A program made the position numbers and the translations under genes. The notes under the pieces were generated by a model. The model saw only the letters and a program-made list of their open reading frames with translations. It was not told where the DNA came from and ran no database searches. From Ruminococcus flavefaciens ND2009 (lineage in GTDB: Bacteria; Bacillota; Clostridia; Oscillospirales; Ruminococcaceae), in assembly GCF_000621785.1 (NCBI RefSeq), contig NZ_JHXI01000018.1, positions 25,058 to 89,057 of the forward strand: a stretch of DNA of 64,000 nucleotides, written 5' to 3'. Positions 1 through 8,938 of this stretch are shown here, in pieces (positions within the stretch are counted from its first letter, which is position 1; the number at the start of each line of letters is the position of its first letter).

Positions 1-2010
1 CTCGTCCTCAACAGCGTTGAAGGTATCGCCTGCGCTGGGGACCTCGGCAAGACCTGTGATCTCAACAGGAACGGAAGGACCTGCGGACTTTACGGTTCTG
101 CCCTTGTCGTTGGTCATTACGCGGACTCTTCCCACAGCAGTACCTGCGATGAGGACATCGCCCTGCCTGAGAGTACCGTTCTGAACGAGAAGTGTAGCGA
201 TAGGACCTCTTCCCTTGTCGAGACGAGCCTCGATGACAGTACCCTTTGCAAGTCTGTCGGGATTTGCCTTGAGCTCCTTGACCTCGGCAACGAGAAGAAC
301 GTTCTCCAGAAGGTCATCTATGCCCTCTCCTGTCTTTGCGGATACGGGAACGCAGATAACATCGCCGCCCCAGTCCTCGCAAACGAGATCATACTTTGTG
401 AGCTCTTCCTTGATACGGTCGGGGTTAGCGCCCTCCTTATCCATCTTGTTGATGGCAACGATGATGGAAACTCCGGCAGCCTTGGCGTGGTTGATGGACT
501 CAACTGTCTGGGGCATGATACCGTCGTCTGCGGCAACAACGAGGATAGCTATATCTGTGATATTGGCACCTCTTGCACGCATTGAGGTGAATGCCTCATG
601 TCCGGGAGTATCCAGGAATGTGATGTCCTGACCGTTGATGTTTACCTGATAAGCACCGATATGCTGTGTGATACCGCCTGCCTCGCCTGCGGCAACATGA
701 GCATTTCTGATACGGTCAAGGATAGAGGTCTTACCGTGGTCAACGTGACCCATAACGACTACAACGGGGCAGCGGGGCTGGAGGTTTGTATCATCATCGT
801 CGGTATCGTCGATAAGACGCTCCTCAATGGTAACGATAACTTCCTTCTCTACCTTTGCACCCATTTCCTCAGCTACGAGAGAAGCTGTATCGAAGTCGAT
901 CTCCTGATTGATGGAAGCCATTACACCCAGCTTCATCAGCTGCTTGATGACCTCTGTAGCGGCAGCCTTGAGACGTGTAGCCAGCTCGCCCACAGTGATG
1001 GTATCGGGGATGAGCACCTTCAGCTGCTGCTTTCTTGCTCTCTCCAGCTCCAGTCTCTTCAGCTTCTCAGCCTCGGATTCCTTTCTGGAGAACTGCTGTC
1101 TGCTTCTCTGAGCGGACTTCTGATTGATCTTCTGCTTCTTTGAGGAATAGTTGTCGTTCTTGTGCTTGTTTGAGGTAGCCATCTGGTCGTATCTCTCGTT
1201 GTACTTGTCGAGGTCAACATAGCTTCCTCTTGTGTCGACTGTTCTGCGCTGAGTTGAGGTCTGAGCGGTCTCAGAGCTGATAGTGGCGTTGAACTTTGTT
1301 CTCTCGCCTCTGTCCTGAGCCTTTGCCTGCTCCTTCTTCTTGTCCTTTTTCTTATCCTGCTTCTTAGGCTCCTGTGCCTTCTCCTCGGCAGGCTTTTCCT
1401 CAGTCTTCTTTACGGGAGCAGCCTCCTGCTTTTTCTCGGGCTCTGCCTTCTTCTCGGGAGCAGCCTCCTGCTTCTTCTCGGGCTCTGCCTTCTTCTCGGG
1501 AGCGGCTTCCTGCTTCTTTTCAGGCTCAGCCTTCTTTACGGGAGCGGCTTCCTGCTTCTTTTCGGGCTCTGCCTTCTTTACGGGAGCGGCTTCCTTCTTC
1601 TTCTCGGGCTCTGCCTTCTTCTCGTGAGCAGTTTCCTGCTTCTTTACGGGCTCTGCCTTCTTCTCGGGAGCGGCTTCCTGCTTCTTCTCGGGCTCTGCCT
1701 TCTTTACGGGAGCAGCCTTCTTCTCCTCCTTCTTCTCGGCAGGCTTCTTAGCTGCGGGAGCCTTCTTCTCCTTGGGAGCCTCCTCCTTTACAGGACGGGG
1801 ATCGTTCTTTGAGTTGAAGTAGTCATTCAGTGAGCTTACCGAATAGCGGTCCTTGGTATAGTGTTCCAGAAGGGAATTCATCTCCTCCTCGGTGAGCGAA
1901 GAACCTGTTTTCTTCTTGTTATCGCCCTTTTCCGCGAAGAAGTCGATGAGCTCCTGTGAGGATACGTCAAAATCCTTTGCAGCGTCGCTTAACTTTATCT
2001 TTTTTGCCAT
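1..2010 (-). CDS. infB: translation initiation factor IF-2 (partial, C-terminus beyond the left edge)
   Basis: IF-2 is the GTPase that brings initiator tRNA to the 30S subunit. The start is ATG at 2010 behind GGAGG, and about 670 codons lie in the window. The N-terminal IF2_N-like motif ([14 protein letters not shown]) is followed by a long charged linker made of seven 14-residue repeats of the [14 protein letters not shown] type, then a second IF2_N region and the G domain. G1 (GHVDHGKT), DTPGHE and NKMD are all visible, with the start of domain II before the edge. It is the last visible gene of the nusA operon. Family identity is certain; only the end is missing. Confidence 0.97.
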   Translation of the reverse strand, partial: MAKKIKLSDAAKDFDVSSQELIDFFAEKGDNKKKTGSSLTEEEMNSLLEHYTKDRYSVSSLNDYFNSKNDPRPVKEEAPKEKKAPAAKKPAEKKEEKKAAPVKKAEPEKKQEAAPEKKAEPVKKQETAHEKKAEPEKKKEAAPVKKAEPEKKQEAAPVKKAEPEKKQEAAPEKKAEPEKKQEAAPEKKAEPEKKQEAAPVKKTEEKPAEEKAQEPKKQDKKKDKKKEQAKAQDRGERTKFNATISSETAQTSTQRRTVDTRGSYVDLDKYNERYDQMATSNKHKNDNYSSKKQKINQKSAQRSRQQFSRKESEAEKLKRLELERARKQQLKVLIPDTITVGELATRLKAAATEVIKQLMKLGVMASINQEIDFDTASLVAEEMGAKVEKEVIVTIEERLIDDTDDDDTNLQPRCPVVVVMGHVDHGKTSILDRIRNAHVAAGEAGGITQHIGAYQVNINGQDITFLDTPGHEAFTSMRARGANITDIAILVVAADDGIMPQTVESINHAKAAGVSIIVAINKMDKEGANPDRIKEELTKYDLVCEDWGGDVICVPVSAKTGEGIDDLLENVLLVAEVKELKANPDRLAKGTVIEARLDKGRGPIATLLVQNGTLRQGDVLIAGTAVGRVRVMTNDKGRTVKSAGPSVPVEITGLAEVPSAGDTFNAVEDE
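1414..1707 (-). repeat. seven 42-bp tandem repeats inside infB
   Basis: Seven consecutive near-identical 42 bp units run from 1414 to 1707, with a partial eighth after them. They encode the 14-residue Ala/Pro/Glu/Lys repeats in the IF-2 linker. Units differ by few bases, so slippage could change copy number in frame. Confidence 0.9.
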
Positions 2011-2094
2011 AGGCTTTATTACCTCCAGTTTTGTCTGCCGGCCATAGCGGCATCATTGTAAGATTGTTCTCATATAACCATCTATATCAACGCA

Positions 2095-2418
2095 TTACTG
2101 CGATCCATCGGATAATATTTTTCCGAAGCCGTCTGCGAAGCCCTTGTCCGTCACTGCTATGACGGCGGTCTCCTTGCCCCAGAGCCTGCCTATATCGGCT
2201 TTTGTCAGCTCTGTTGCGAAGTGTCTCACGCTGTATTTATTGCAGTGGAAGTCCACTTCCTTGACGGTCTTCTCCGAAGCGTCGGCGGCTGTAAGTATGC
2301 AGTGTGCAGTGCCGTTTTTCAGTGTTTCCACTGCGCTGTCGAAGCCCTTGACAGCTCTGCCTGCCTTAATGCAGATACCCAGCAGATCAGCTGTCCTGCG
2401 GGCCTTCACTGAGTTCAC
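2095..2418 (-). CDS. ylxQ: L7Ae-family RNA-binding protein YlxQ
   Basis: This 107-residue protein has the L7Ae/L30e-type fold signature: an N-terminal RRTADLLGICIKAGRAVKG stretch, then a KNGTAHCILTAADAS segment. Such proteins bind kink-turn RNA, and YlxQ is a standard member of the nusA-infB operon. The start appears to be GTG at 2418, behind GAGGTG and overlapping the end of ylxR by about 32 nt, which suggests translational coupling. The exact RNA target is not known from sequence. Confidence 0.85.
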   Translation of the reverse strand: MNSVKARRTADLLGICIKAGRAVKGFDSAVETLKNGTAHCILTAADASEKTVKEVDFHCNKYSVRHFATELTKADIGRLWGKETAVIAVTDKGFADGFGKILSDGSQ

Positions 2419-2665
2419 TCAACATCACCTCGTAAACGCTTTCTTCTATCCTGCATGAGAACGATTTCTCGAAGCGTCTTGCCTTTCTCGCCTTCTCAAG
2501 ACATTCCGCGCTGCGGCAGATGTAAGCACCTCTGCCTGCCGCCTTGCCTCTGAAGTCCAGGCTTATGTCTCCCTCGGGGGACTTTACCACGCGGATCAGC
2601 TCCATCTTGGGCTTCATCTCTCCGCAGCCGAGACACATTCTCATGGGTATTTTTCTTGGCTTCAT
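2387..2665 (-). CDS. ylxR: YlxR (DUF448) RNA-binding protein
   Basis: This 92-residue protein begins MKPRKIPMRMCLGCGEMKPK, the diagnostic YlxR/DUF448 N-terminus with its CxxC pair, and continues with GRGAYICRSAECLEKA. YlxR proteins bind RNA; a role as an RNase P modulator (RnpM) has been described for the family. The gene starts 2 nt after the nusA stop and overlaps ylxQ, as in many Firmicutes. Confidence 0.92.
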   Translation of the reverse strand: MKPRKIPMRMCLGCGEMKPKMELIRVVKSPEGDISLDFRGKAAGRGAYICRSAECLEKARKARRFEKSFSCRIEESVYEVMLSELSEGPQDS

Positions 2666-2667
2666 AA

Positions 2668-3912
2668 TTATTCCTCAGTCTCGGGAGCAGCTTCCTCAGC
2701 AGTCTCCTCAGCCTTAGCCTCCTCAGCAGTCTCCCCGGCAGCAGCCTCAGCATCGGCTGTTTCCTCTGCGGGAGCCTCTGTGCTCTCCTCTTCCTCAGCA
2801 GGAGCTGTCTCGAATACGGGAGCCACGAAGTCGGGGCTCATCTCGGGAGCCTCCTCTCCTGTGAGGTTATCGAACTGGGGCTTGATGTCGATCTTGAAGC
2901 CTGTGAGCTTTGCAGCCAGCTTCGCGTTCTGACCCTTGTTTCCGATAGCCAGTGAGAGCTGATTGTTGGGAACGATGACTGTGCAGGCCTTCTCCTCCAT
3001 GGAGGTGATGACTGTCTTGAGCACCTCGGCAGGAGCAAGAGCTCTTGCGATGAATTCCTCGGGTACCTCGCTCCAGGGGATAATGTCTATCTTCTCGCCG
3101 CTGAGTTCATTTACAACAGCGGTTATTCTTGAACGCTTGGGACCTATGCAGGCGCCTACAGCGTCAACGTTCTCGTCCTTGGACCATACAGCGATCTTTG
3201 TTCTTGAGCCTGCCTCACGGGATATGGACTTCACCTCAACGGTGCCGTCATATATCTCGGGGACCTCCTGCTCGAAGAGTCTCTTTACCAGGTCCTTGTG
3301 TGTACGGGAGATCTTTACGACAGGCTTCTTGTTCTTGCCGATGATGCCTGTGATGTAAACCTTAACGGACTTTCCTTCCTCCAGGTTCTCACCGGGGATC
3401 TGCTCGTTGCGGAAGAGATAGAGCTCTGTTCCGTCGTAGACAACGGTAACTGTACCTCTGCCGGGTTCTACCTGAGAGACCTTGGCAGTGATGCACTCAT
3501 GCTCCTTCTGCTCGAACTTGCTGAGCATCTGCTCGCGGTTGATCTCTCTCAGGTCGCCCTTGATGGACTGCTTGGCGGAAAGAGCCGCCATTCTGCCCAG
3601 CTTGGAAATATCCAGCTCCTTGAGGATAGTTCCGCCGACAACGGCATTGGGGTCCATTGTCTTGGCAACGTCGATATTCACCTCGTTGACATCGATAGGC
3701 TCGTCGTCGATGATATCCTGACGGATATACATCTCGAACTTCTTTGTTTTGGGGTCTATCTCGACGGAGATCCTCTCCTCGCTGTGAGGATAGGCTCTTC
3801 TTGCCGCCTTGAGCATAGCCGACTTTACCTTATCGATGAGAAGCTCGGTCTCAACGCTGTTTTCCTCTCCAAGAGCCTCGAGCGCCTTGAAAAAGTCCTT
3901 ATTCATGTTCAT
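2668..3912 (-). CDS. nusA: transcription termination/antitermination factor NusA
   Basis: NusA binds RNA polymerase and nascent RNA to control pausing, termination and antitermination. The 414-residue protein has the N-terminal RNAP-binding domain (MNMNKDFFKALEALGEE), an S1 domain, and KH domains with AVGACIGPKRSRI and SLAIGNKGQNAKLAAKLTGFK. The C-terminus is a roughly 45-residue Glu/Ala-rich acidic tail. The start is ATG at 3912, 10 nt after GGAGG; the upstream in-frame TTG at 3930 lies within the ribosome binding site. It is the second gene of the rimP-nusA-ylxR-ylxQ-infB operon. Confidence 0.96.
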   Translation of the reverse strand: MNMNKDFFKALEALGEENSVETELLIDKVKSAMLKAARRAYPHSEERISVEIDPKTKKFEMYIRQDIIDDEPIDVNEVNIDVAKTMDPNAVVGGTILKELDISKLGRMAALSAKQSIKGDLREINREQMLSKFEQKEHECITAKVSQVEPGRGTVTVVYDGTELYLFRNEQIPGENLEEGKSVKVYITGIIGKNKKPVVKISRTHKDLVKRLFEQEVPEIYDGTVEVKSISREAGSRTKIAVWSKDENVDAVGACIGPKRSRITAVVNELSGEKIDIIPWSEVPEEFIARALAPAEVLKTVITSMEEKACTVIVPNNQLSLAIGNKGQNAKLAAKLTGFKIDIKPQFDNLTGEEAPEMSPDFVAPVFETAPAEEEESTEAPAEETADAEAAAGETAEEAKAEETAEEAAPETEE

Positions 3913-3956
3913 GTCTGTAAATTCCTCCAATATATTATATTTTGTTTTTTTACATT

Positions 3957-4430
3957 TCAGAAATCGAGATAGAGCTTTACGAAAGCAATATCCGATAACG
4001 GGAATTTCTTTTCATCTCCGCTTTCAAGGACGACGGTAACGCCCTCCTTGTCAGCACCTGCAAGCTGTGCGACTATTTCTTTCTCGCCGTCCACAGCCCT
4101 GATGAAGCGTATCTTCACCTTGTCGCCGCAGCAGACCTCGAAGTGTTCCTCCTTGACCAGCTCCCGCTCCAGACCAGCCGAGCCCACCTCAAGCATATAG
4201 CTCTGAGGAATGGGGTCCTTCTCGTCAAGTATGTCGCTAATGGGAGCGTTGGCGCGTTCACAGTCCGCAATGGTTATACCCTCGTCCTGGTCGATGAACA
4301 CGCGGAGATACCACATAGCGCCTTCCTTTTCGTAGCAGACGTCCCAGAGGTAGTAGCCAAGCTCATCGGTGATGGGCTTGATAAGGTCATAGACCTTCTG
4401 CTCGGTACCGCCGAATTTCTTGAATTTCAT
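3957..4430 (-). CDS. rimP: ribosome maturation factor RimP
   Basis: RimP helps 30S subunit assembly. The 157-residue protein shows family motifs: LGYYLWDVCYEKEG, YLRVFIDQDEGITIADCE, YMLEVGSAGLERELVKEEHF. The chosen start is ATG at 4430, where homology begins. The best Shine-Dalgarno (AAAGGAG) lies about 27 nt upstream, separated by a perfect 14-bp palindrome (CCCGATATATCGGG, 4441-4454), so folding of that palindrome may bring the site close or control access. An in-frame ATG at 4487 would add an atypical N-terminus. It is the first gene of the operon. Confidence 0.93.
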   Translation of the reverse strand: MKFKKFGGTEQKVYDLIKPITDELGYYLWDVCYEKEGAMWYLRVFIDQDEGITIADCERANAPISDILDEKDPIPQSYMLEVGSAGLERELVKEEHFEVCCGDKVKIRFIRAVDGEKEIVAQLAGADKEGVTVVLESGDEKKFPLSDIAFVKLYLDF

Positions 4431-4497
4431 AGGCAGTTTTTCCCGATATATCGGGTTTCTCCTTTCCCTGTAAAGTAATAGTCCCAATATAAATACT

Positions 4498-4522
4498 AAA
4501 GACCGGAAGGGCTCCGGTCTTT
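4498..4522 (-). promoter_or_regulatory. 10-bp-stem hairpin in the rimP leader (possible attenuator)
   Basis: AAAGACCGGA (4498-4507) and TCCGGTCTTT (4513-4522) form a perfect 10-bp stem with a 5-nt loop, between the operon promoter and rimP. On the reverse strand the stem ends in UUU, then AGUAUUUAUA, a weak U-tract. It could be a NusA-responsive attenuator in the leader; that role is inference. Confidence 0.5.
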
Positions 4523-4544
4523 GGGTTTACTATCATCATCAACT

Positions 4545-4573
4545 ATTATATCACGGTTTTTCGCAAAAATCAA
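4545..4573 (-). promoter_or_regulatory. promoter of the rimP-nusA-infB operon
   Basis: On the reverse strand TTGATT (4568-4573) and TATAAT (4545-4550) are separated by exactly 17 bp, and TGA precedes the -10. It lies about 115 bp before the rimP start. Confidence 0.75.
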
Positions 4574-4696
4574 GTGTTTTTCGGAATTTTTTTCAAAAAT
4601 TCCCGATTTTTTACTGTCAGTAATCGCACAGCTGCCCGCAGCAGTCCCCAAGCGCCGCAAAAAAGTCCCTTTACAGGCGATATTTCGCAGAGTCTA

Positions 4697-4725
4697 TTGA
4701 CAATCCCGTCTCTGTATGATATAGT
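4697..4725 (+). promoter_or_regulatory. promoter of the Ntn hydrolase gene
   Basis: TTGACA (4697-4702), a 17-bp spacer and TATAGT (4720-4725) lie 37 bp before the ATG at 4762. Confidence 0.7.
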
Positions 4726-4761
4726 TTATGTAACTATTCTAAGATAAACGAGGTGCGAACC

Positions 4762-5832
4762 ATGAAAGCTCTGAAAATAATACGCAGCATAGTCCTTGTG
4801 ATACTCCTCCTGGCGGTCATCGCCGCGCTGGCGCTGTTCCTGTATCTCCGCAGGGACATAAAGACTCTCCGCAGCCTGAAAAACGAGGGCAACGGAGCCT
4901 ACACCATGGACTACGACAGCGACTACAAGCTGGACAAGTTCCTGAAAACAGGCGCCGAGAACGATGAGGAGCTCTACTCATTCATTCAGAAGGAGCTGAT
5001 GCACGGTCTTTCCCCAGACGGGGACACTCCCAGCGCCGCCTGCACTGCCTTTGTGGCGCGCAATGACAAAGGCAACGTGATATTCGGCAGAAATTTCGAC
5101 TTTGACACCTCCCCCTTCATGCAGGTATACACCCACCCAAAGGACGGCTATGCCTCGGTATCCACCGTGCCGCTGCTTGCCGTTGGCTTCGACAAGCGTC
5201 ACTCTCCCACAGACGGCTTATCCAAGGAGAACATTCCGCTGCTGGCAGTTCCTTATTTTGCCTGCGACGGAATGAACGAAAAGGGCGTTTCCGCGGCTCT
5301 GCTGGTTGTTCCCGTAGTATCCACAGTATACGATGAGAACAAGGTCTCCATGAACCAGACCGTCGCCATAAGGCTTATCCTGGACAAGGCAGCCAGCGTT
5401 GACGAAGCGGTGGAGCTGCTGGGACAGTACAACGTCTACTTCAGCAACAATCTGAAGTCCCACATACTCATAGGCGACGCAGAGGGCAATTCCGTTATCG
5501 CGGAGTACTACGACGGCGCATTGCAGGCTGTTACCTCCGCCGAGAACTACCAGATAGCCGCCAACCACATCGCCTACAATAACGAGAATATATTTGAGTC
5601 CCCCGACTCTCTCACAAGGCAGGAAGCCGTAGAGCAGGTCATCACAGACAGCGGCAACAGGCTTGATATGCAGACCTGTCAGGAGCTTCTCAACTCTGTG
5701 GGACTCTACAACAGGGACAAATCCGACAGGCTCCAGTGGTCGGTGGTGTACGACCTCACCGACAGGAGCGGCAGGATATGGCCCCGCCGTGACAGCAGTG
5801 CTTCATGGGACTTCACCGTCAGTGAAAAATAA
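4762..5832 (+). CDS. membrane-anchored linear-amide C-N hydrolase (choloylglycine hydrolase-like)
   Basis: This 356-residue protein has one N-terminal membrane helix (about residues 8-29) and an Ntn-hydrolase domain outside the membrane. Cys94 in SAACTAFVARN, followed by GNVIFGRNFDFD, matches the nucleophile and substrate-pocket pattern of the choloylglycine hydrolase/penicillin V acylase superfamily. ACDGMNEKGVSAALLVVP fits the conserved NEKGL-type motif. The cysteine is not at the N-terminus, so activity would need proteolytic exposure or a non-processed mechanism. The start is ATG at 4762 behind GAGG, not the upstream GTG. Substrate is unknown; bile-salt, acyl-homoserine lactone or N-acyl amide hydrolysis are family possibilities. 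Confidence 0.8.
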   Translation: MKALKIIRSIVLVILLLAVIAALALFLYLRRDIKTLRSLKNEGNGAYTMDYDSDYKLDKFLKTGAENDEELYSFIQKELMHGLSPDGDTPSAACTAFVARNDKGNVIFGRNFDFDTSPFMQVYTHPKDGYASVSTVPLLAVGFDKRHSPTDGLSKENIPLLAVPYFACDGMNEKGVSAALLVVPVVSTVYDENKVSMNQTVAIRLILDKAASVDEAVELLGQYNVYFSNNLKSHILIGDAEGNSVIAEYYDGALQAVTSAENYQIAANHIAYNNENIFESPDSLTRQEAVEQVITDSGNRLDMQTCQELLNSVGLYNRDKSDRLQWSVVYDLTDRSGRIWPRRDSSASWDFTVSEK

Positions 5833-5849
5833 ACGCCAACATATACAGC

Positions 5850-5908
5850 GGACGCCCGTCGGGTGTCCCTGCAACTAAGCACTGATCACTAATAACTAAC
5901 CACTAAAA
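5850..5908. repeat. GGAC-hairpin plus five ACTNNNN heptamers
   Basis: A hairpin (GGACGCCC..GGGTGTCC, 5850-5868) is followed by five contiguous 7-mers, ACTAAGC, ACTGATC, ACTAATA, ACTAACC and ACTAAAA (5874-5908). The same layout, a GGACGCC hairpin and then AGT/ACT heptamers, occurs at 13801-13916, so this looks like a diverged member of one intergenic family. Confidence 0.6.
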
Positions 5909-5936
5909 AAGACGTTTCCGAAGAAACGTCTTTTTT
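5905..5936. terminator. bidirectional terminator
   Basis: AAAAAAGACGTTTC, loop CGAA, GAAACGTCTTTTTT: a 14-bp stem with A and T runs, between convergent genes ending at 5832 (+) and 5945 (-). Confidence 0.9.
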
Positions 5937-5944
5937 CTTTATTC

Positions 5945-8251
5945 TCAGCCCTTGAGCTCAACTCGTCTTATCTTGCCGCTGATGGTCTTGGGAAGCTCGT
6001 CCCTGAACTCAACGATACGGGGATACTTGTAAGGAGCGGTGTGCTTCTTAACATAGTCCTGTATCTCCTTTTTCAGCTCGTCCGTGCCCTCTGTGCCCTT
6101 GACAAGCACAATGGAAGCCTTTACCACCTGACCTCTTACGGGGTCGGGAGCCGCACTTACGCCGCACTCCAGAACGTATGGGAGCTCCATGATAACGCTC
6201 TCGATCTCAAAGGGGCCGATGCGGTAGCCCGATGACTTGATAACGTCGTCAACTCTGCCCACGTACCAGAAGTAGCCGTCCTCGTCCTTCCAGGCAGTAT
6301 CGCCTGTGTGGTAGAGGCCGTCGTGCCATACTTCCTTTGTCTTCTCATCGTCATTGAAGTATCCCAGGAAGAGTCCGCAGGGAGTGTTCTTGTCCGTGCG
6401 GATAACTATCTCGCCTGTCTCACCTGTCTTGACGGGATTTCCGTCGGGGTCAACGATGTCCACATCGTAGAGGACGCTGGGCTTGCCCATAGAGCCGGGA
6501 CGGCAGGTCATGCCCACGAAGTTGCCTATGGAAAGGGTGGTCTCGGTCTGACCGAAGCCCTCCATGAGCTTGACTCCCGTAGCCTTGAGGAACTGATTGT
6601 ATACCTCGGGATTGAGAGCCTCGCCTGCAACAGTCGCATACTTGATAGAGCTCAGGTCGTACTTTGAAAGGTCCTCCTTGATGAAGAAACGGTACATTGT
6701 GGGAGGTGCGCAGAATGTGGTTATATTGTACTTCCTGAACATTGGAAGTATCTTGTGGGCGTCAAAGCGGTCGAAGTCATATACGAATACGCAGGTCTCG
6801 CTGAGCCACTGTCCGTAGAGCTTGCCCCAGAGAGCCTTTCCCCAGCCCGTATCGGAAATGGTGAAGTGCAGACCATTGGGGTCTACGTTATGCCAGTAAC
6901 GTGCGGTGATGAAGTGACCGAGAGCGTACTTGTGGCTGTGTGTAGCTATCTTGGGGTAGCCTGTGGTGCCCGATGTGAAGAACATGAGATTTGGCTCGCT
7001 TCCGCAGGAGAGCTTTTCGGGGTCTGTGGGACGGTCGAAAACGTCGCTGAACTCCGACATTTCCTTGTCAAAATCAGCCCAGCCCTCGCGCTCGCCATGA
7101 GCCATCATCTTTATGAGACTGATGCCCAGCTCCTCCTCGGCAAGGTCCACCTGATGAGCAACGTCACCGTCGCCCGTACATACGATAGCCTTTACGCCTG
7201 CTGCCTTGAAGCGGTATGTGAAGTCATGCTGCACCAGCTGATTTGTAGCAGGGATAACTATTGCACCTATCTTGTGAAGGGCAAGGATAGAGAACCAGAA
7301 CTGATAGTGCCTCTTGAGCACCAGCATAACTCTGTCGCCCTTCTTTATGCCCTTTGACAGGAAGTAATTCGCGGTCATGTTGGAGTACTTCTTCATGTCG
7401 GCGAAGGTAAATCTTCTCTCTGACATATCGTTGCCCACATAGATGAGAGCCTCCTTGTCGGGACATTTAGCCGCAAGAGCGTCCACCACATCGAAGCCGA
7501 AGTTGAACTTCTCCTCGTTGATGAAGCTTATGCCCGTAAGTGAGCCCATGGTGTCGGTCTCAAGCTTTATGAAGTTATCGGCAACGGGGTCCTGAATGTG
7601 AGCAAGGTCGAAGTTGGTAACTCCGGGAAGGATAACGGGGTCAAGGTTTGAGATAGCGTGCTGAGGCTGCTTCTCGCCGCATACGATAGCGTAGAACTTG
7701 CACTCCTTGCCGCCAACAGCCCACTCGTCATGGGGCTCGGAGCTGTCATAGTAGATGGAGTCGCCCTCGTTGAGTATCTCAACGTTGTCGCCTACCTGCA
7801 CCTTGAGCTGACCGCTGATGACAATATCCATTTCCTGACCCTCATGGGTGTGGGGGTGAGGAACTCTGAACTCCTCGTCAACATAGGGAATGGTAACGAG
7901 GAAGGGCTCTGCTATCTTGTTGCGGAACTTGGGAGCCAGTCTCAGATAGCTCAGACCCTTTCTTCTGGCAATGGGAAGTCCCTCGCCTGCTCTTGTGATG
8001 TCGAAGCTCCTGATATGGGGAGACTCACCCTCCATAAGGTCGGCTATCTCAACGCCGCAGGCATTTGCGAACTTGTATATAAAGCTGAAGCTGAAATCCT
8101 TTGCGCCGCCCTCATAGGCAAGGTACTCATAGGAAGAAACACCTATCTTGTCAGCCATTTCCTTGGGAGACAGACCTACCGACTCACGGGTGAGCTTTAT
8201 TCGCTCAGCGACCTCTCTCATTTTTAATTCGGGATCAAACATACTGCTCAT
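5945..8251 (-). CDS. HTH-cupin-acyl-CoA synthetase fusion protein
   Basis: This 768-residue protein joins three parts. Residues about 10-75 form an XRE-type helix-turn-helix (LTRESVGLSPKEMADKIGVS). Residues about 110-190 form a cupin with HPHTHEGQEMDIVISG and a later SSEPHDEW. The rest is an ANL adenylating enzyme with FTSGTTGYPKIATHSH, EGFGQTE, YHTGD and the catalytic Lys in PKTISGKIRR. The enzyme half resembles medium-chain/acetyl-type acyl-CoA synthetases, which make acyl-AMP and then acyl-CoA. HTH-cupin proteins are normally separate regulators, so fusion suggests a ligand-sensing or DNA-binding synthetase. The ATG at 8251 follows AAAGGAG by 10 nt. The acid substrate is unknown. Confidence 0.9.
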   Translation of the reverse strand: MSSMFDPELKMREVAERIKLTRESVGLSPKEMADKIGVSSYEYLAYEGGAKDFSFSFIYKFANACGVEIADLMEGESPHIRSFDITRAGEGLPIARRKGLSYLRLAPKFRNKIAEPFLVTIPYVDEEFRVPHPHTHEGQEMDIVISGQLKVQVGDNVEILNEGDSIYYDSSEPHDEWAVGGKECKFYAIVCGEKQPQHAISNLDPVILPGVTNFDLAHIQDPVADNFIKLETDTMGSLTGISFINEEKFNFGFDVVDALAAKCPDKEALIYVGNDMSERRFTFADMKKYSNMTANYFLSKGIKKGDRVMLVLKRHYQFWFSILALHKIGAIVIPATNQLVQHDFTYRFKAAGVKAIVCTGDGDVAHQVDLAEEELGISLIKMMAHGEREGWADFDKEMSEFSDVFDRPTDPEKLSCGSEPNLMFFTSGTTGYPKIATHSHKYALGHFITARYWHNVDPNGLHFTISDTGWGKALWGKLYGQWLSETCVFVYDFDRFDAHKILPMFRKYNITTFCAPPTMYRFFIKEDLSKYDLSSIKYATVAGEALNPEVYNQFLKATGVKLMEGFGQTETTLSIGNFVGMTCRPGSMGKPSVLYDVDIVDPDGNPVKTGETGEIVIRTDKNTPCGLFLGYFNDDEKTKEVWHDGLYHTGDTAWKDEDGYFWYVGRVDDVIKSSGYRIGPFEIESVIMELPYVLECGVSAAPDPVRGQVVKASIVLVKGTEGTDELKKEIQDYVKKHTAPYKYPRIVEFRDELPKTISGKIRRVELKG

Positions 8252-8320
8252 TTAAAGCCTGCTCCTTTCTGTATCATAAAGCGGAAATGTCAGATATTCC
8301 GCACTGTATTCATAATTGTA

Positions 8321-8349
8321 ATTATATCACTGCCTCTCATCGTTGTCAA
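8321..8349 (-). promoter_or_regulatory. promoter of the HTH-cupin-synthetase gene
   Basis: Reverse strand TTGACA (8344-8349), a 17-bp spacer and TATAAT (8321-8326), about 70 bp before the start. Confidence 0.8.
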
Positions 8350-8385
8350 TGATTTTCTGTAACGGAAAAGAGGGCCGGAAACGCG

Positions 8386-8434
8386 GAAAAGCTCCCCTCA
8401 GCAGCCATGCGGCGGCTCTGAGAGGAGCTTTCAT
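8386..8434 (-). terminator. terminator of the secreted-protein operon
   Basis: A long imperfect stem, AAAGCTCC..GGAGCTTT around a GC-rich core, is followed on the reverse strand by TTTTCCG. It lies downstream of the gene ending at 8475. Confidence 0.7.
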
Positions 8435-8474
8435 ATATTATTAAATCCCACAATGATCTTATATATCGGTTTTA

Positions 8475-8909
8475 TCAGTTGTTGTCGCTGTTTTCTTTAT
8501 CAGCGAAAAGGGCAAGTATTCCTGCACAGACAGGAGCGTCAGATGAGCTTTCGGCTACTCTATTACCGGAAAAGTGAGAAAGACGTTCAGCTGTTTCCTG
8601 ACGTTTTTGCTGCTTCATAGATTCCAATGCCTCCTGAAGCCCCTTCTTAGCCTTCTTTTCCTGAACCTGAGGGAGCTCATCGCCTAATCTGACCTCAAAG
8701 AACTCGATGTCATCAATACTATGGTTTCCCGGGATCAGCTTAGTTCCGAAGTCGCTTAATGCAGGCTCAAATCTGCCTGTCTCAAGTCTGCCGGCATCCA
8801 TTCTTCCGGGTAAAACTGCCGCATTTGCTGACATTGCACCTGTCATGGGGATAGCACACATGGCTGTTGCTGCGATCGCTGCAAATATCTTCTTAACTGA
8901 ATTTTTCAT
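8475..8909 (-). CDS. small secreted protein of unknown function (paralogue B)
   Basis: This 144-residue protein has a clear Sec signal peptide (KKIFAAIAATAMCAIP.., cleavage likely after SANA at about residue 30). The mature part is short, with an acidic middle and a basic/Gln-rich helix (QEKKAKKGLQEALESMKQQ). The signal peptide and the first mature residues closely match the neighbour at 8939-9310, so the two are tandem paralogues in one operon, about 30 bp apart. The start at 8909 follows AAGGAG. I recognise no known domain. Confidence 0.7.
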   Translation of the reverse strand: MKNSVKKIFAAIAATAMCAIPMTGAMSANAAVLPGRMDAGRLETGRFEPALSDFGTKLIPGNHSIDDIEFFEVRLGDELPQVQEKKAKKGLQEALESMKQQKRQETAERLSHFSGNRVAESSSDAPVCAGILALFADKENSDNN

Positions 8910-8938
8910 AAAACCACTCCTTAATATATTAATTATAA

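Noticed and set aside
1340..1812. Ser/Leu/Gly-rich repeat proteins on the + strand
   Set aside because: They are the opposite strand of the 42-bp repeats encoding the IF-2 linker.
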